Source: Lunularia cruciata
Taxonomy: Eukaryota; Streptophyta; Marchantiopsida; Lunulariales; Lunulariaceae
DNA length: 64,000 nt
NCBI GenBank assembly: GCA_948567375.1
Contig: OX419762.1
Span: forward strand, 49,271,034 to 49,335,033
Direction of reading: 5' to 3'
Shown: piece by piece, positions 44,318-56,054 of the stretch
How positions within the stretch are numbered: position 1 is the first letter of the stretch
Layout: each line of letters opens with the position of its first letter
Notes under the pieces: generated by a model
The model's input: the letters and a program-made list of their open reading frames with translations, nothing else
The model's database searches: none
Told to the model about the DNA's origin: nothing
Program-made: the position numbers and the translations under genes

Positions 44318-46114
44318 TGTCATTGCAAAAATAGTCTACACGTAGTATTGGTACCATTTGGTGTGAGTTTTTCATGTTAGTGAACTCAAGGGTTTATGTT
44401 ATGGTGAAATTGGTAGTTGTTTTGTGTTCCTGTAAGCTCAAGGATTTTCTCTTGTGTTAACGGAGGGAGGAAATTGAGTGGTGGATGTTCCATAAGCTCG
44501 GGGTTTATTTGCATGTCACTTAAGCGTTGGAGTTTGTTTATGTTATGGGGGTCTCAGGAGTATTTTAGGGCTGCAGTATCGAAAGGGTTTGGGGGTGTCA
44601 AGGAAGGATTGAGAAGAGAAGGAAAGGAACTGAAGAAAAGGGTTTTTTCAAGAGATGTCTAGGGAGGACAAAGGAGTGACGGGAAGGAAAAAATTTTGAG
44701 GTGAGAAGCAGGCCTGTGCAGGAACAGAAGGAAGAAAAGGGTTTTTTTTTGGGGAGATGTCTAGAGAGGACAAACCAAAGGAGGGGAAAGAGAAAGAAAT
44801 CTGAGAGGAAAAAAAGATTGGTTGGGGAGTGGCTGTTTAGGGAAGCAATTTTTGCAGGAAAGAGAGTTGCAGCAAGAGGGAAAAATTTGGCATGAAAGAA
44901 GGAGTGGGATGGGGAGTGGCTGTTTAGGGAAGCAATTTTTGCAGGAGAGAGAGGTGTGGATGGTGGGTTGCAGCAGGAAGGAAAAATTTGGCAAGAAAGA
45001 AGGAGTGGGTTGGGGAGTGGCTGTTTAGGGAAGCAATTTTCGCAAGAAAGAGAGGTGTGGATGGTGATTCGCTGCACGAAGGAAAAATTTTGCAGGAAAG
45101 AAGGAGTGGGTTGGTGAGTGGCTGTTTAGGGAGGCAGTTTTTGCAAGAAAGAGAGAAGTGGATGGTGAGTGACAGTAGGAAGGAAAAATTTTGCAGGAAA
45201 GAAGGAGTGGGTTGGTGAGTGGCTGTTTAGGGAGGCAGTTTTCACATGAAAGAAGGAAGTGGTTGGTGAGTGGCAGCAAGAAGGGGAATTTTTGTAGGGA
45301 GAAGCAAGAGAGTGAAGGCTTGGTGAGACAAAAAATTTTGCAGGAATGAAGGCTTGATAGAGCTAGGAGAGAGAGAGAGAAGCTCTCAAAGGGCAGAGCA
45401 AATGTGCAGGAGAGTGAAGGCTTGAGAGAGCGGAGAGAGAGAGAGTGAAGTTCTCAAAGAACCATTGAGAGGACTTGGAGAGATTCACAAAACAATGACA
45501 GCAAAAACAAGAAAACAATGGGATGTAAGAAATAGTGTTTAACATGGCTCAATTCATTTCATCTATTATGTGCTTGGCAGTTAAAACTTTGGTTGTGATT
45601 ATTGTTTAGTTTGGATCAAATTAGTTCTCCCCAAGATTGTACATTGTAAAGGCTGGTGTTGTGATGTATACACGGGTTCTCATGATTAAATGTGGATATA
45701 TTGGTCCGTGAAAGTCAAGGAGAAGACTCCATTCTTGGAGCTCATAGTCATGCTATATAGACAGGTCTTGGCACTAGCCTGGTCAGTGATCTAAACTAGG
45801 CATGAACTTGTGACTTGTTAGGCAAAACCCACCACTATCCCATTACATTCAAACGCAAATGATAACTAACTTGGGCATTAGTTAGCAAATCTGAAGATCA
45901 AGAATCTCCAATCAAAGCCACATGAGAAACCCTCTAGAGGAACTTGCACTTAGTGAAAATCATGTCCAGGCTGCTCCATCAAGAAGGAGACTGGCAAGAG
46001 CAAAGAACACAATAGGGCCTGGTTACAAGAAGCTAGAACCGTTTAAACAAAGCACTCTAAGCATGAGCAGTCATGTGCCTGGTGCACTCTCGAGACCAGC
46101 AATTCCCCACGACA
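44318..46114 (+). repeat. 3' LTR of element F, 1797 bp
   Basis: It starts TGTCATTGCAAAAATAG and ends CCCACGACA and aligns with the 5' LTR across its length, with a long shared section at 45480-46114. Repeat array differences account for most of the length gap. Several point differences are visible, so F is not recent. Confidence 0.8.
44827..45302 (+). repeat. Minisatellite array in the F 3' LTR, about five units
   Basis: Units start with GAGTGGCTGTTTAGGGA or a close variant at 44827, 44914, 45015, 45116 and 45217. The first is 87 bp and the rest 101 bp. The 5' LTR has six units. Confidence 0.85.
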
Positions 46115-46138
46115 CCGACATCCAAACTCATTCTTCTT

Positions 46139-46894
46139 GCTAACATTTAGGAGAGAAATAGGAGAATGGAAGATCACATTAGGACACTTGAATGATGGAA
46201 AACTCCAAATGCCCACCATGAGCTTTGGCTTTGGTATTATAGGGAGCATATAAGGCTCTTGATAAGCTTGTCAAGAAGCTTCCTTGAGCCACTTTATTGG
46301 AGTGCAAGCCAAGTTAATCAGGAAGTTGCTCAAGAAGTTTCTTTCTAGAAGCCACCTACTTAGCATGTAAGCTAAGTTAGTTCAAAGCTTCTAGAAGCTT
46401 CTTTCTAGAAGCTACCTACTTGGGGTGCAAGGTAAGCTAGCTGGGAAACTTCCCAAGAAGCTTCCTAGGAGTAAAAGACCAAGACCAAGGAGAGAAATAG
46501 GAGAATGGAAGCTCACATTGGGACACTTGAATGAGGGAAAGCTCCTAATGCCTAGCATGAGCTTTGGCTTTGGTATTTATAGGTAGCATACAAGACCCTT
46601 GAGAAGCTTCTCAAAAAGCTTCCTTGAGCTGCTTTCTTAAAGTGCAAGTTAAGTTTACCAGGAAGCTTTTCAAGAAACTTCTTTCTAGAAGTCACCTACT
46701 TGGCATGCAAGCTAAGCTAGTTAAAAGCTTCTAGAAGCTTCCTTCTAAAAGCTACCTATTTGAAATGCAAGTTAAGCTAGCTAAAAGGTTCCCAAAAGAC
46801 TTCCTAGATATTTCTAGAATATTTTGGGCTAATTTGGCTTATTCTCTACTTTGTTAGACTTACTAACTACATCACTAAACTCCATATTGTTACA
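46139..46894 (-). repeat. E2 LTR, one partial and one near-complete copy in tandem
   Basis: The unit 46469-46894 matches the C LTR and ends on the minus-strand start TGTAACAATATGGAG. The unit about 46139-46468 repeats its left part (GGAGAGAAATAGGAGAATGG occurs at about 46150 and again at about 46493) but lacks the TGTAACAATATGG end. The joint falls after CTTCCTAG at 46468. This looks like a tandem duplication by unequal exchange within or between LTRs. Confidence 0.75.
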
Positions 46895-46929
46895 TATTTC
46901 CTCACCGCTAGCTAGTGACGTCCTTGTCA

Positions 46930-47157
46930 CCATTGAAGTTTCAAAATTTTGGATGGCCATCTATGCATTCTAGAGGTGAGAAAGAGGTTCCCATGTGACA
47001 TCATGAAGGGGATACCTTCTCCAAAGGACCTTGTACTCTGTATGTTGTTGACGTCCATGTTGAATGTGGCAACGTGCAAGGATACAATCAACTTTGTACT
47101 CATCATGATCATTGATAGGGACAAGAGGACGGGGAGGTTGGACTCAAGAGGAAAAAG
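46930..47157 (-). pseudogene. E2 chromodomain
   Basis: The minus-strand translation gives VDCILARCHIQHGRQQHTEY, then YKVLWRRYPLHDVTWEPLSHL, the chromodomain block also seen in E1 (where it reads WKGYP). Two stops follow the last Leu. The domain would bind histone tails in an active integrase. Here it is cut off from the integrase by the K1b insertion at 47163. Confidence 0.75.
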
Positions 47158-47162
47158 AAGAG

Positions 47163-50100
47163 TAAGACAACCTCGCAAATATCACTTTTGTAGTAATCAG
47201 GTAAGTAAAGTTTGTTCATGTAGAGATACTAGTCAAAATTGGTCAAAAACAAAGTCAAACAGTAACAATTTTAGTTCTTCTTGGTTGCGTCTTTAATCTC
47301 CCAAGTAGAAACCACACCTAGAAGAGAGTTACAAGCACTTATTCATAGTCTTGTCACAATAATTTATCACACTTAATCACAACTCCATCAAATCTTTCCA
47401 AACAATCTTGATTGGGATGATTTAGTCTCTCCTAAAAATGACACTTTACTACAAAACAAATTCATCTCAAAATTGTGTTCCATCCCTCCACTAAAGGCAT
47501 TACTTCCTCAATCAAAATTGCTTCACATCAACACTACGTTGCACTCACAACTACTGAATACTACCAACACTACAATTCCTCTCAGATCTGTCAAGGCATT
47601 GCTCCGATTGCACTTCACTTAGGATCAAACACACATAATGAAGATCAAGGCTGTGGAATCCAACATCCAACAAGCACATTAATTTGGACTTTGAAATTCT
47701 TCACACACTTTCAAACACAATCAGAATGTTGATACCTAAAATTAAGCTCAAACAACGAGCACTGCTTCACAACACTTTGCTTTATCTATTCTTAGAATTA
47801 TGAGCACTGAACAACACATGACTACAAATTCCACCTTTAAATAGGCAAAGCACTTCAGCAACTATCTAACAACTATACTATTCTACAACAACTTTTCCTA
47901 CCTAAAGATCTGAAATGACAATGCACCTCTTCATATCTGCCTCTTCAAATCTCAAAACTGTTACTACTCCAATCCAATGTCAACTTCCTCCTCGGCTTCC
48001 AAACCCATAGAAATTTCACACACTACTCTATCCTCGGGTTTTACAACTAATTCTTCTACCAATTATAACACTTCTTCTTCTTGATCTACAATTCCTATCA
48101 TAGGTAACCTTTCTAATTCTCTATCTCCTAACCCACTCTTCTCTAATATCTCCAATGATAACTCCAAAGATATATGTTCTCTTATCTCATCTACTTCAGG
48201 CTTCGCTCTTACATACTTCCGAAGTTTATCTATCTCCAACTTTACACAATCTAATCTGATCGTGATATTGTCTTCTACTTCCAATATCTTACTATCTACA
48301 TGAGTTCTAAGACTAATCAGTAAGGCGTTCAAGTCTTTATCCTTCACATTTCTCCTCCTTGTCTCCTGCACCAACAACTTCAACTTGTGCAATCTTGTTT
48401 CTTCAATTCTTACAGTGGATTCTGTACTCAACATCGCATTCATCTTCGTGACAATCTACTTCAATGGCTTGAGTCTCATCCTCCTCTCACGTTCTCGATC
48501 TGCTAGCCAATCTTCTCTATGCATTGCCAATTCAGCCTCAAATTTGGCTTTCACAATTTCCTTCTCCTTCTGAACAATCTTCTCCTCCAGACTGCAAATT
48601 AGCTCCCTTAATCTTTCTTCTTCTCTATATCTCATTGTCAACTCTCTTTGCCAGAGCTTTTTCTTCTCTTCTACACTTTCCATCACTCTATCAAGATCTT
48701 GCTTCTTCTCTACTACTCTCACCTTAGCATGGATAATTTCTAATCATGAATCAACAAACTGCTATTTCAAGATTTCATACTCCGCTATCTGTCTTTCTCT
48801 TGCTATGACATTTTGCTCTATTACTCGCTCTCTACTTCCCACCTCCTTTAATTTTTCAATCACTTGATTCTGTACTATTGCATCTACTCGTAGAACTTCC
48901 CTCTCCTCCTCACCTTGGATTATACTCTTCTTCAACTCCAAGTTCTCTTCCTCTAATCTCGCTAACACTTGCAACACAATCTTCACTTCTAGACACTTCG
49001 ATTCCATCTCTTTCTTCTTCTGCTCCAACTTTGTTAACAATAGGCATACAACCTCCCGTAGATCCTCTATTCCTTCACTTTGATTTACCTCAACTTGCGG
49101 GCTTTTCTCCTTCTTTGCTTCTTCTTCACTTGAAACTCACCTTCTCAACTGTAATCACCTTATTAGAATAGATTCTTTGCTCCCCAAACTTTCACTCTCC
49201 ACTTCCCTTCTCTTACTCAGTCCCGCTTCATACTTTGCTTTCCTTCTAGAATGGACTCCTCTCTAAATGGTCACCCTCTTCTCCTTCTTCTCTGGAACTT
49301 TGTCTTTGGGTCTTGGGTTACATTCTTCCTCCATTTCCAACTTTCCTTCTTCCTCCTTGGGTACCAATTGCATCTCTACTCCATCTTCACTCTCACTACT
49401 TGCTTCACCACTCTACAATGTGAGTTTAGGTTCTTCTTCCTTCTTTGAGTCTTCTGACTTGTACTCAGCTCCGCCTTTTGATTCTTCACCCGATGACACA
49501 ATTACCACCAAGTCTTTCCTCAGGTTCATCTTCTTGGTCTTTCGAGGCCTCGTCGCCGCTACTTCTTCTTCTTCTTCCCGTTGATTCCTCTTCATCAACT
49601 TTGGAGTGTTCACTTTCAACTGCACACTCTACCCCGTGTACGCATAGTACTCATCATTGCTCCTTTTCTGCAAGATATATTGTTGCTCCTCCACATCAAC
49701 ATCTCTTCTCAAATTGGAGTGGAAGTGCGACACCATATTCTGTCTCTGTGCCGCATTCAGCAAATTCAGTCCCAAGTAGAAGTGGGCTACAAATGACACA
49801 ATGTAGTGTGGAGGTGACTTGTCCTGCAAGTTCCACACTATTTTTCTCGTGCGCTAATGAAAACACTTTGCCCAATTGATTGGTTCCCTGCAAACATCTT
49901 ATGGAAGAACACCACTTTATGTTTCATCACATAAGTGGTCTGCTTTGGCTTCAAAATAGCCAGCATTGCACTTACGATGCCTCTCCTCATGGGGTCCTTA
50001 TAGTTCTCAACTTTGTAGCCATTCTTTGTGGGCTTTGAAGAAAAGGCATCTCTCACTTCTTGGGTCTCTTGAGCTACCTCTCCTTTCCCCAAGAATGTAG

Positions 50101-50948
50101 CTCCCTACTCTTCACCTGCCTCTCTACCAAGAACTAACCTCCAATCCAACTCTATCCAACAAGTCGAATTTCCTCTCTTATCTTCTCCCTCAGGCCCATC
50201 AAGACATTTACTCTTGATGATCTCAGTCATGAAACTTGGAAAGCTAATGTTCTAGTTCCATGTTAGGAATTTGATCCAAAGCTTGCTGAAAACTTTGATT
50301 CTGGCAATCACATCCAATCTCCAAATCACATGATTTCTCATTGTGAATTTTGAGTTCTTCTTCCCACCTCCCATTTTACTCTCCTCTTCTCTAGGTTGGT
50401 GGCTACTCTTGCAATTGATTCCCAGACTAACTCTCCTGACTTCCTCTCGACTCACTAATGCATCTCTTACTACACTTTCTTTCACACGATCTCCCTCAAG
50501 ACGACTCCTTAATGACAATGGAAAATTACTTGTCATCTCTTTGTCTCTATCCTGAGTCTTATAGTCAAGCACCTTCTCCATATTTTCTTCACTTTGAGTT
50601 TCTACCAAGAAATCACACCTCCTTCATGCTCCTATCACTATCAATTTTCCCCCCGCTCATATGCTAGCCATTTTTGTGTGCAGTACTCTCTTGAATGTCC
50701 AACCCCAAAGGAAAGTTGTTACATTGTTCTCACCTTAGGTTGAGCACCCTCGAGCCAAAGTCTCCTTACTTTGGATTGAATGCTGATAGGGCCAATCCTA
50801 ATACTTTGTCTTCTGACACAAAGTCACTTTACCTTGAGTTACCCGAAGACACCATTCTTCAACTTTTGATGTCATACATGTGCAATATGACTTCTTCTGT
50901 ACAATTCTTCTTCAAAAATGAGAAAAAAACAAAAATTTGGGTACCACA
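47163..50948 (-). mobile_element. Full-length K element K1b, 3786 bp
   Basis: The 5' terminus on the minus strand is TGTGGTACCCAAA at 50948 and the 3' terminus is at 47163 (TAAGACAACCTCG on the plus strand). The flanks are a perfect 5-bp duplication, AAGAG at 47158-47162 and 50949-50953. The E2 sequence is continuous without the insert, as shown by the E1 equivalent near 3785-3800. It is almost the same length as K1a (3788 bp), with ATG to 5' end 412 bp and stop to 3' end 801 bp. No terminal direct repeats are seen. Confidence 0.92.
47964..50536 (-). pseudogene. K1b protein ORF, degraded
   Basis: It starts MTSNFPLSLRS at 50536, equivalent to the K1a start, and ends EEEVDIGLE before a TAG at 47964. 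In between are recognisable pieces: MGGGKKNSKF; the N-domain (49838-50092, with VMKHKVVFFHKMFAG, and HYIVSFVAHFYLGLNLLN at 49760-49830); an acidic/basic linker (49413-49625); and coiled-coil pieces (48762-49040, 48456-48722, 48063-48443). Several frameshifts and stops break the frame. The total length (2573 bp) is within one base of K1a. Confidence 0.8.
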
Positions 50949-51061
50949 AAGAGAGGTTAGGATCAAAGAGTTTCAACTTGGAATCATGAAAGATAAGATG
51001 GATGCGCATATGACACGGCAAGGCAAGTTGATAAGCAATAAGAGAGACAATTTAGGTGATA

Positions 51062-52166
51062 TCAAAGGGTTGTCCTATCCAATTTAGGTGCAATTTTAAG
51101 AACTTGGGTATCAAGTGGGAGAGGGAGGTTATTGGATGAGAGCATGACCTTATCACTAACTTGAAAGTTGAGATTGCAGTGATAGTGATCCACATATTGT
51201 TTTTGCCAATTTTGAGCAACAAGGAGATGAGATTTGGCTGGTTGGTGGAATTGAGAGATGGTGGTCAAGAAGGTGGAAGTATGAGGGACATGAGACAAGG
51301 GAGGAGCAAGAAGGGAATCTGGAACAAGTGAGTCTTGGCCAAAATTGAGATAGAAAGGAGAGAATCTAATGCTTGCCTATTTAGATTATTGTATGCAAAC
51401 TCCATAATTGCAAGACATTCATCCCAATTGGTATGGTGAATGTTGACAAAGGCACAAAACATATCTTCCAAGGTGCAATTTGCACATTCAATTTGTCCAT
51501 CAATTTGAGGATAAAGCAAGCTTGGTGCTGAGTATCTAGAAGAGTGCTTGCTAAAACTTTCCAATGAAGCAAGGATCACAGTCTGAGATGAGTACATGCG
51601 ACATCTCATGATGCTTGAATACCTTGTCAAAGTAGAGTTGCACCAAGGTTAGAGCATCCACAATATCAACCATTGGTGCCAAATGAATTTGTTTACTAAG
51701 CTTATCCACAAACACCACAATTGTTGTATGACCTTGCTTTGTCTTGGGCAAGGAGGTGATGAGATCTAAGCTCACATGTTCCAAATGAGTAGCTGGAATG
51801 GGGAGTGGCTGAAGGAGTCCACTTGGCTTCTGGTTACTGGCCTTGTTGCATTGACAATTCTCACATGATCAAACAAACTCCCAAACATCTCGTGCCAGGT
51901 TGGGCCACCACCATTCGTGTTGGAGGGTACCCAAGGTCTTGTCTACACCCATGGACCATCTATTGGTAAATCATGGGCTTCTTGAAGTCACACAAGTCGG
52001 AGATCACCTTTGGCTGGAACATAGATCCAATCCTCATGGAATAGAAGGCCTTCCTTGAAGGAGAAGTGTTGTACTCCTTGTTGCATGTTGTCAAACAACC
52101 ATGTACCATTTGGAAGAAGGGATCTTGTTGTAGAGCTGACCAAAACTCATTATGGACAATTGACAA
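51062..52166 (-). pseudogene. E2 integrase
   Basis: Broken frames on the minus strand give SLDLITSLPKTKQGH (first catalytic Asp), LISDCDPCFIGKF (second, with RDP changed to CDP) and DGQIECANCTLEDMFCAF (Glu block), then a C-terminal part to 51062. The upstream end near 51960-52166 has NEFWSALQQDPFFQMVHG. The order matches E1. The K1b insertion at 50948 separates it from the chromodomain. Confidence 0.78.
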
Positions 52167-53540
52167 TTGGAGTCAATTGACACCATCGTAATTGTCATCA
52201 TGATGAGAGGAAGAGACTCCAAATCAGGTCGTTGTGATAGAGCATCAAGGATGACATGGAACCGACCTGGTTTGTACTCAAGTTTGATATCAAACAATAA
52301 GAGTTGCTCCTCCCATTGATGATGTAGACTCCTCATGTGTTCCATGTGTAAAGTCTACAACAATGGTTTATGATCAATTTGCATGATCACTTATTTCTCC
52401 AAGAGATAATGCCTCCATACCTTGGTGGCATATACCATTGCAAGTTGTTCTTGATCTTGAGCAGAGTAATTTCTTTTAGCTGTATTTAGTTGGCAAGACA
52501 CAAAGGCAATGGGATGTAGTCCATCTAGGAATTCCTATTGCAACACCGCTCCAATTGCAAAGTTAGAAGCATCAAAATCAACCACACAAGGTAGTTGAGG
52601 ATCATATGGTTGAAGAATGGGTCTTCAAGACACCATATGTTTCAACTTCTGGAGTGCTTCTTCATGCTTGGTGGTCCATTGGAAGCTCAAGTTTTTCCCC
52701 ATGAGGTCAATCAATGGTGCATCAACATGAGCATAACAATGGATGAACCATCGATAAAAATTGGCCAATCCATTGAATGCTCATACTTATGTAGCATCCT
52801 TTGGAGTAGGCCAAATAGTAATGGCCTTGATTTTCTCCTCTTCCATCTTGATCTCCTCCGATGAGATCTTGTGACCCAAGAAGGTAATCTCTTTTTGCCA
52901 AAAGGCACACTTCAACTTCTTGCAGTAAAATTTCTATTGTTGTAGTTATCTTAGGACTTCTTGCTCATCATTCACATGTTTTGCCTTTGTCTTGCTATAG
53001 ATTAAGATATTGTCCAAGAACACCACCACATACCAATCCAATAGTCCATCCAACACCCAATGCATCTGATCCATGAAGATTTTTGGAGCATCAGTGAGCC
53101 TAAAAGGTAGAACTCTCTACTCAAAATGCCCATACCTTGTGTGAAAGGTAGTCTTTTGCACATCTTCCCAATCAATGGAGATTTGAAAATAGCCACTGCA
53201 AAGATCCAACTTGGAAAAGTATCATGTTCCATTCAATTGATCAAGCAAGACATTGATCCAAGGCAATGGATATGCATTCTTCACAGTTTGCTTATTGAGC
53301 CCATGGTAATCAATACAGAAACAAAGTCCTCTATCCTTCTTTGGAATGAATAGTACCGATGCTCCCCAAGGAGAGGTACTGTGTTATATGAAGTCTTTCT
53401 CCAACAACTCTGTAAGTGTTGTTTGCAGCTCCTCCAACTCCTTTGGTGAGAGTTGATAGATTGGTCTACTCATTGGAGTACTCCTTGGCAATAACTCAAT
53501 CTTGAAGGGCATACCACGATCAAAGGGGAATCCCTTTGGC
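52091..53540 (-). pseudogene. E2 RNase H and reverse transcriptase
   Basis: RNase H pieces lie at 52091-52600, ending with a stretch equivalent to IDHKPLL. The reverse transcriptase lies at 52700-53540 with [29 protein letters not shown] and VVFLDNILIYS. The catalytic motif reads FLDN instead of FLDD, so the second Asp is Asn. Stops are frequent. The K insertion found in E1 at the equivalent of 52905 is absent here, which gives the empty target sequence for that site. Confidence 0.78.
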
Positions 53541-53548
53541 AAATCATC

Positions 53549-54630
53549 TTGAAACACGTGTGCAAACTCTTAGACTATCTGATCAACCATTTCTTGATGA
53601 GGTTCTTGGCCCTCCTCAGATTGTCCTTGTGCAATCGGCTTGATCCATACTGCAAAAAAAACTTATCTTCCTCCAAAGCTTGCTCTATGGCTACTTCACT
53701 AACAAACTTCTCATCTAAGGACTCATCTTTCTTCAAAGCTTGCTCCATGGCTGCTTTCTTGGCAAACTTCCCATCTTGGGACTCATCTCCCTTCAAGGTT
53801 TGCTCTATTGCTACCTTCTTGACAAACTTCCTATCTAGGGAATGACTATTTTTAGGTGTCTTACTCAGAGGTGCTAGATAACCTAATCGGAAATTCCTAC
53901 CTTGGTGTTGTACTTGAATTTGTCATTGGTTCCAATCAATTTGAACCTTATGATGTTCAGCCAAGGTAGTCCTAGAATGACATCAAAGTTTAGAGGTGCC
54001 ACTTCAAACCTCATATATTCCAAATACTCCTTCCCAATCTTGAAGGTAATAGGATGCAAGGTACAGAATGCAGAACCCTTTCTACCATCCGCCATTATCA
54101 ATCTACTTCCAATTACTGGCTTGATAGGAATACCTAATTCTTTTGCTACTTGCATAGACATACAATTCTTTGAATTTCCAAAATCAACCAAAATCCTACA
54201 ACCCCAATTAGATATCATACCTTGCAAGTGAAGCAAAGTTGCATAGGTCAAGCTTTCAATCCCATTGGAACTAATCAAGCTCCCAATAGATGGCTCAAAA
54301 TCTCTTACTAGGATTCCTTGTTTCCTTGATCATTCCACTCCACAAACTCCATCTGGGCAACTTTTCGAGGTCACCTATTCTTAAGTGGACATTCAGTAAT
54401 ACGATGTCCAACCTCCTGATAATAAAAATAACCACCATTTTGTTGCAATCTTTCTCTATCTGCTGTACCAAGTGGTCTCTATTGGATAGCATCAATCTCC
54501 ATTGGTGCCGGTTCATCCACCCGTGCGTAGTGTACGGGTAGGCTTTGTGTAGGTTAAGTTGTTACAACCAAGGAATCAAAGTGCTCAGCCAATTGCATCG
54601 CTTCATCCACATTGTGGTTCCTCCTATCAT
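53549..54630 (-). pseudogene. E2 protease, linker and gag zinc knuckle
   Basis: The protease (53883-54278) reads CRILVDFGNSKNCMSMQ, where the active site should be D-S/T-G, and FDVILGLPWLN. The linker at 53575-53850 repeats EQALKKDES-like units. Upstream is the gag end with an eroded knuckle (YFYYQEVGHRITEC, about 54395-54440; the first two Cys are Tyr) and MEIDAIQ. At 54631 an F-like solo LTR interrupts gag; the rest is at 63327. Confidence 0.75.
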
Positions 54631-56027
54631 TGTGAAAATAACCCACGCTTACCCTTGATGCGTTTGGTGTGAAAGTTTACTTTTCTCTTCTTTTTGTTGA
54701 AATGAACTCAAATTTTATGTCAATATGCCTTGGGAGTTGTTTGTCGCTATCTTGTCGCCGGAGATATTTACTATATTATTGTAAAGCCCAAAAAAAGTTT
54801 GTGTTGCCATAAGCTTGGGGAAGTTTTGATAGTTGGGTAAGCTCAGAAGTTCTTTTATATTTCATAAGCTTGAAGGTTTGGAAATTGTGGTACACACATT
54901 TTTCATTTTGGACGAGTTTAGAAGAAGAAATGCCTTGCTGAAACCAAATTGAAACCAAATGGAGAAGAAATGAGTGCAAACTTGTGTTTTGATCAGACCC
55001 AAGGAAATCAATTTCGTGTAAGAGGAAGAAGGGCTCGGTTTGGATCAGACCTGAAGAAACTTACTTTGTGTCAAAGGAGGGAAAAACTCGGATCAGACGT
55101 TAAGAAGGGCAAACCCGAAGGAGAAATAGAAGTTGCAGGTCAGGATTCTTGCGGGGGCCATATCTCAATGCACACAAGCTCAAATCAAGCGTGCTATATT
55201 TCGTTGAAAGCGTCTCGTCTAGGGCTTTCCGTTGCCACCAAAATTGCAAAGTTAGGAGGTCTGTAGAAGAAATTACAAGCATTTGAAGTTTCTAGAGTAG
55301 ATGTACTTTGGGTCAAAGTGTCTTCGGGTCAATATGACTTCCGACTTCTTACTTCGGACTTCGGATTTACATGACTTCGGGTCTAAAGACTTTGCCTCAA
55401 GATGCAGATGACTAAATCTGAGGTAGTTGGACCTTGGAGTGCAGTGAAGTTGACTTGGGGAGTTTTGCCAGAGGGATCAGAGGAAGTTAGAGTAGAGAAA
55501 GAAGATAGTTAGGATACCCATGACTTCAATTTTTAGTTCTGATTGAAGATGGAACATGAATTGAAGGAGAAGTAGCAGTAGTGAATAAACCCAAAGAGCA
55601 AGATCAAATAGTAAGTGTCTTCGGGTCAGTAACATTGTGATGCCCACATTTTTTGTTTTTTTCAAAATAAAGCAGAAGAAGTGTATAGAGAAGTCGGATT
55701 GCGCCTGGTTGGCCGAAGAAGACGACAAAAACTGTCTTCGGGGTGAAACCCAAAGTAAAGTGACCTCGGGTCATAAGGCGAAGTACTCTGAAATGCCGTG
55801 TCAGCAAACGATACAAAGTAAATTGTCTTCGGATCGGGGGGGGGGGGAGCTCAACCCGAGGCAAAGACAGTCTAACAACCTTTCATCGGGGCAAGAAATT
55901 CAAGAAGGGGCGGTTTCAAAATTGGCGGCTCATACGCGTGAAGGTGAGGCGACAGTAATGGGTGCATGCAGGAGGTGTGATTTCTCGGTAGAAACTCGAA
56001 GTGACGGAAGACGAAGAAGTGCAACTC

Positions 56028-56035
56028 TATAAAAA
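56028..56035 (+). promoter_or_regulatory. Possible TATA box before the K1a ORF
   Basis: TATAAAAA lies 20 bp before the ATG at 56055. A start about 30 bp downstream would fall after that ATG, so either a later ATG is used or the box is not the promoter. The K1 copy on the minus strand near 2985 has the same TATAAAAA. Confidence 0.35.
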
Positions 56036-56054
56036 TCGAAACTGCAACGACAAA

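Larger units (their letters stand above)
24344..46114 (+). mobile_element. Element F: gypsy element with 2 kb LTRs, host of B and a K composite
   Basis: On the plus strand the order is 5' LTR (24344-26585), primer site, gag (35309-35945), protease (36124-36580), reverse transcriptase (37350-38185), RNase H and integrase (42438-44256), polypurine tract and 3' LTR (44318-46114). Element B sits in the leader (26667-35196) and the K composite in the RNase H region (38186-42437). Without them F would be about 9 kb. Ends are TGTCGT and ACGACA. Every ORF is broken by stops. The flanks (TTTGA left, CCGAC right) do not match. The pol sequence is clearly different from A and E; I do not assign a named lineage. 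Confidence 0.85.
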
